Below are positions 4,295 through 6,527 of a stretch of DNA of 6,527 nt, piece by piece; position 1 is the first letter of the stretch, and each line of letters begins with the position of its first letter. Both the position numbers and the translations under genes were made by a program. Source of the stretch: Thermoplasmata archaeon (GTDB lineage Archaea > Thermoplasmatota > Thermoplasmata > Thermoplasmatales > Thermoplasmataceae). Under the pieces are notes generated by a model. That model was given only the letters and a program-made list of their open reading frames with translations, made no database searches and was not told where the DNA came from. The DNA is taken from NCBI GenBank assembly GCA_021850835.1, contig JAJZKS010000097.1, positions 1-6,527 of the forward strand, written 5' to 3'.

Positions 4295-5872
4295 ATGATC
4301 ATAGATGAAGCCTTCTTTGGTTTTGCAAGAACTGGTTCAATCGAAGGAAAAATGCTGTATCCATGCATCCTTGACACAACTATCGGTGAACAGGTCAGGA
4401 GAACCGATGGAATCATAGAAGTTCTTGGGCAGTTGGGAAGGCCTGCAACTGAAACGAAAAATACAGAGGTCGCAGCACTCATGCAAAATGAAGAATGGCT
4501 AACTGAAGATATAGTGATAATACCTGATGGAGCCCAACTCATTCAGAGGCCAAGAAGGCTAGTTGAAAAGGTGTCAGAGATACGCAGCAAATACGGGATG
4601 AGTAAGCTCATCTACCTTCAGGGAGTCGCAGATCCTTATCTAATTCCAATTCTAGTTTATGCCGGGGTCTCATTGTTTGATGACAGCACCTTGAGGATGG
4701 AGGCCATCATGGGCTATAAATTCACTATTTTTGGCAGGTTGAAGGCAACTGATCATGCCTCTGAACAAAACATTACTTTTGTCAGGGAAATCCTTGCTGT
4801 TCTCTCCCAGAGCATAAAATCCGGAACACTTAGGGAGCTGGTCGAAAAATATCAGATCTCTTCCAAGGCCATGGAAATCCTGCGGTTACTGGACAATGAC
4901 ATTAAAAGGGAAGGGGAGCACTTCTTTCCCAGAAGAACTCCATACATAAAAGCAAACTCGCTTGAATCCCTGAGGAGACCAGATTTGGCCAGGTACAGGG
5001 ATTACATCTCAAATGATTACAGGAAACCTGAAAGCAGGAGAGTCGCAGTCCTTATGCCATGCTCCGCAAGGAAGCCCTATTCCAGTTCCAAATCCCACAA
5101 AAGAATAATCGAGGCTCTTGGAGGGATGAGAAACCAGGTGCACGAACTCATAATAACCTCACCGGTGGGGCTGGTCCCAAGGGATATCGAACAGACATAT
5201 CCTGCTTCATACTATGATATCCCAGTAATAGGGGAATGGTATGAGGATGAGAAACTGATGATCAACAACGTAATCGAGGCTTTTTTCAGAAACAATTCTT
5301 ACGAAAGGGCAATTGCGTTTGTAGATGATGATCTGGAATTCATCATGGGCCACCTACCGGCGAATTCAATACTGGTGAAATGGGATCGGAGCGATTCCTC
5401 GCTTGCCAGGCTGAAGGATACAGTTGCAACAGTGTTGGCAGAGCATCCACCTCAAGGGAGATACAACCAGAAGATGGAGAGATTCACCAAAATTGCTGAA
5501 TACCAGTTTGGAAGCTGGATATCAAAGTACATGTCAGGATGCAAGATAGTGAAGAATTACAATAGCGAGATGCTGGTGAAAGAAGGCAAACCCGTCCTGG
5601 TATTCAATGAAATGCTTGGGAAATTTACCATCAACAAGCAGTCCGCACCGTGGTTCCTTGAGAATGGCAAGTTCCTTGTGGAGATTGACAATTTCAAGCC
5701 CACTGCAAACATTTATGCTGTGGGGGTGCTCAATGCAAGTGATGATGTGAGGCAGGAAGACGAAGTGGTATTGCACCACGCCGGAGAATTGAAGGGTGTG
5801 GGGATAGCGAAAATGCCTGCCAGGGCAATGGTTGATCTCAAAAAAGGTGTAGCCGTCAAGGTGCGCAACTGA
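4295..5872 (+). CDS. arcS: Archaeosine synthase ArcS (TgtA2), preQ0-tRNA lysine transferase
   Basis: ArcS acts on tRNA in which archaeal TGT has placed preQ0 at position 15. With the radical SAM partner RaSEA it uses lysine to turn preQ0 into archaeosine (G+); ArcS performs the lysine-transfer step. The 525-aa protein begins with a TGT-related domain (EAFFGFARTGSIEG, then PCILDTT). The family signature lies in the middle: P255-C256, then KPYS at 260-263 and SH at 267-268, in the segment VLMPCSARKPYSSSKSHKRI. A PUA RNA-binding domain forms the C-terminus (about 458-525), with YAVGVLNASDDVRQEDEVVL and GVGIAKMPARAM. PUA, TGT-like part and signature together separate ArcS from TGT itself. Length is close to other full-length ArcS proteins. 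No RaSEA gene lies in the window. It stands alone on the plus strand, divergent from csl4, with a T-rich stretch straight after the stop. Confidence 0.94.
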   Translation: MIIDEAFFGFARTGSIEGKMLYPCILDTTIGEQVRRTDGIIEVLGQLGRPATETKNTEVAALMQNEEWLTEDIVIIPDGAQLIQRPRRLVEKVSEIRSKYGMSKLIYLQGVADPYLIPILVYAGVSLFDDSTLRMEAIMGYKFTIFGRLKATDHASEQNITFVREILAVLSQSIKSGTLRELVEKYQISSKAMEILRLLDNDIKREGEHFFPRRTPYIKANSLESLRRPDLARYRDYISNDYRKPESRRVAVLMPCSARKPYSSSKSHKRIIEALGGMRNQVHELIITSPVGLVPRDIEQTYPASYYDIPVIGEWYEDEKLMINNVIEAFFRNNSYERAIAFVDDDLEFIMGHLPANSILVKWDRSDSSLARLKDTVATVLAEHPPQGRYNQKMERFTKIAEYQFGSWISKYMSGCKIVKNYNSEMLVKEGKPVLVFNEMLGKFTINKQSAPWFLENGKFLVEIDNFKPTANIYAVGVLNASDDVRQEDEVVLHHAGELKGVGIAKMPARAMVDLKKGVAVKVRN

Positions 5873-5884
5873 CCCTTATTTTTA
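5873..5884 (+). terminator. T-rich terminator after arcS
   Basis: CCCTTATTTTTA follows the arcS stop directly. A short run of T is the usual archaeal termination signal, and a new promoter for the next gene follows within 30 nt. No hairpin is seen. Confidence 0.5.
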
Positions 5885-5909
5885 GCGCTCCAAACAATTA
5901 TTGACATTA

Positions 5910-5922
5910 GAAACTAATAAAT
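5910..5922 (+). promoter_or_regulatory. TATA/BRE promoter for the surface-protein gene
   Basis: GAAAC (5910-5914), a BRE-like element, is followed by TAATAAAT (5915-5922). The TATA centre lies about 28 nt upstream of the GTG at 5947, which fits transcription starting at or a few bases before the start codon. No ribosome binding site precedes the GTG, in agreement with a leaderless message. Confidence 0.55.
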
Positions 5923-5946
5923 AATACAATTGTTTCAATAGCTACA

Positions 5947-6527
5947 GTGTCTCCAAAAAATATAGCCCTTCTCGTTGTGGGAATGGTGCTTATATCCAGT
6001 GTATTCTTCATATTTCATGTATCATACCCATCAAATCCTGCTACTATAAAGATTAATCATGTTCCCAAGAACATAAAGCCCCCAACCTACCAGATCTTCC
6101 AGAATCAGACATTCAACCAGCCTGGACTAGGTTTCAACCAGACGTCATTCACCCCATCAGGGAACACAACGCTGACCCTTCAGGGATATGTGTACAATGC
6201 TTCCAGCCCCAGTGGTAAACAACCGGTTGCCGATAAGGTCCTCGGAATTGCAGTAATGCAGGCTCTTACCCTTGTGAGAACTAATTCTCAGGGCTTTTAC
6301 CAGATCCAGATTCTAGCCTCTGGCCAGGGAACTTTCGCCTTCAAGGTTTTCCAGTACAGCACTGCCTACAAGACGCTTTACATAGGGCAAGGGCTGACGG
6401 GCCTCTACCAGAATGTTTCACTGACGCCTCAGGCAAAGTATTCCGTATCAGGGTTGACCCAATCCTTGGGAAAGCCAATACCGGGAGTATCGCTTACATT
6501 CATCAATTTCTGGGGCAATTACTATGA
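5947..6527 (+). CDS. Secreted or membrane-anchored surface protein, N-terminal part, 3'-truncated by window edge
   Basis: A frame without stop runs from a GTG at 5947 through the window end (193 complete codons). Residues 6-25 form one hydrophobic segment (IALLVVGMVLISSVFFIFHV) after a lysine, read as a signal peptide or N-terminal anchor. No lipobox cysteine follows. Beyond it the chain is rich in Asn, Gln, Ser, Thr and aromatics with few charges, and has five N-glycosylation sequons (N53, N64, N73, N84, N156). Two successive segments look like beta-sandwich modules of the carboxypeptidase-regulatory type. The first begins LTLQGYVYNAS with KQPVADKVLGI, then TNSQGFYQIQIL. The second begins KYSVSGLTQSLGKPIPGVSLTF. 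Such proteins are common, often very long, on Thermoplasmatales cells, where they may serve envelope or adhesion roles; the function here is not known. The GTG start is chosen because a TATA box lies at the leaderless distance and no ATG, GTG or TTG precedes it nearby in frame. Confidence 0.82.
   Translation, partial: MSPKNIALLVVGMVLISSVFFIFHVSYPSNPATIKINHVPKNIKPPTYQIFQNQTFNQPGLGFNQTSFTPSGNTTLTLQGYVYNASSPSGKQPVADKVLGIAVMQALTLVRTNSQGFYQIQILASGQGTFAFKVFQYSTAYKTLYIGQGLTGLYQNVSLTPQAKYSVSGLTQSLGKPIPGVSLTFINFWGNYY

Noticed and set aside
1..6527. CRISPR array, insertion sequence, toxin-antitoxin or defence system
   Set aside because: No direct-repeat arrays, transposase motifs, terminal inverted repeats or nuclease/toxin families were seen; apart from the small unknown proteins, all genes are core metabolism, RNA processing or cell surface.

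Overview
The window looks like a chromosomal segment of a euryarchaeon, most likely of the Thermoplasmata (Thermoplasmatales type). An archaeosine synthase (ArcS), an exosome Csl4 subunit, a Sm-like Lsm protein and a METTL5-type methyltransferase sit together. A tRNA-His has an archaeal D-arm, an encoded G-1 and no encoded CCA. TATA-type promoters lie about 25 nt upstream of several start codons, as expected for leaderless mRNAs. The Thermoplasmata placement is an inference from gene content and protein style, not from a search.

Layout. (1) 1-1750, plus strand: the 3' part of sucD (succinyl-CoA synthetase alpha), then argF (ornithine carbamoyltransferase) after 4 nt. This metabolic pair ends in a clear hairpin-plus-T-tract terminator. 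(2) 1838-2804, plus strand: a promoter, a 107-aa basic protein of unknown family, and directly abutting it a METTL5-like adenine-N6 RNA methyltransferase. (3) 2867-2940, plus strand: tRNA-His(GUG). (4) 4142-3085, minus strand: an RNA-metabolism operon of csl4, an overlapping 53-aa coiled-coil protein and lsm, closed by a hairpin terminator. A 34-codon reading frame (4250-4146) may precede csl4. (5) 4295-5872, plus strand: arcS, the lysine-transferring enzyme of tRNA archaeosine synthesis, with a C-terminal PUA domain. (6) 5947 to the window end, plus strand: the start of a secreted or membrane-anchored surface protein with an N-terminal hydrophobic segment, many N-glycosylation sequons and apparent repeated beta-sandwich modules. 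It is cut by the window edge.

Most of the centre concerns RNA: rRNA or other RNA methylation, tRNA modification, the RNA exosome and an Sm-like protein. No mobile elements, CRISPR arrays or obvious defence systems are visible, and most of the region is ordinary core genome. The least explained items are the three small proteins inside the RNA-related gene groups: the 107-aa partner of the methyltransferase, the 53-aa coiled-coil protein between csl4 and lsm, and the 34-aa frame upstream of csl4.
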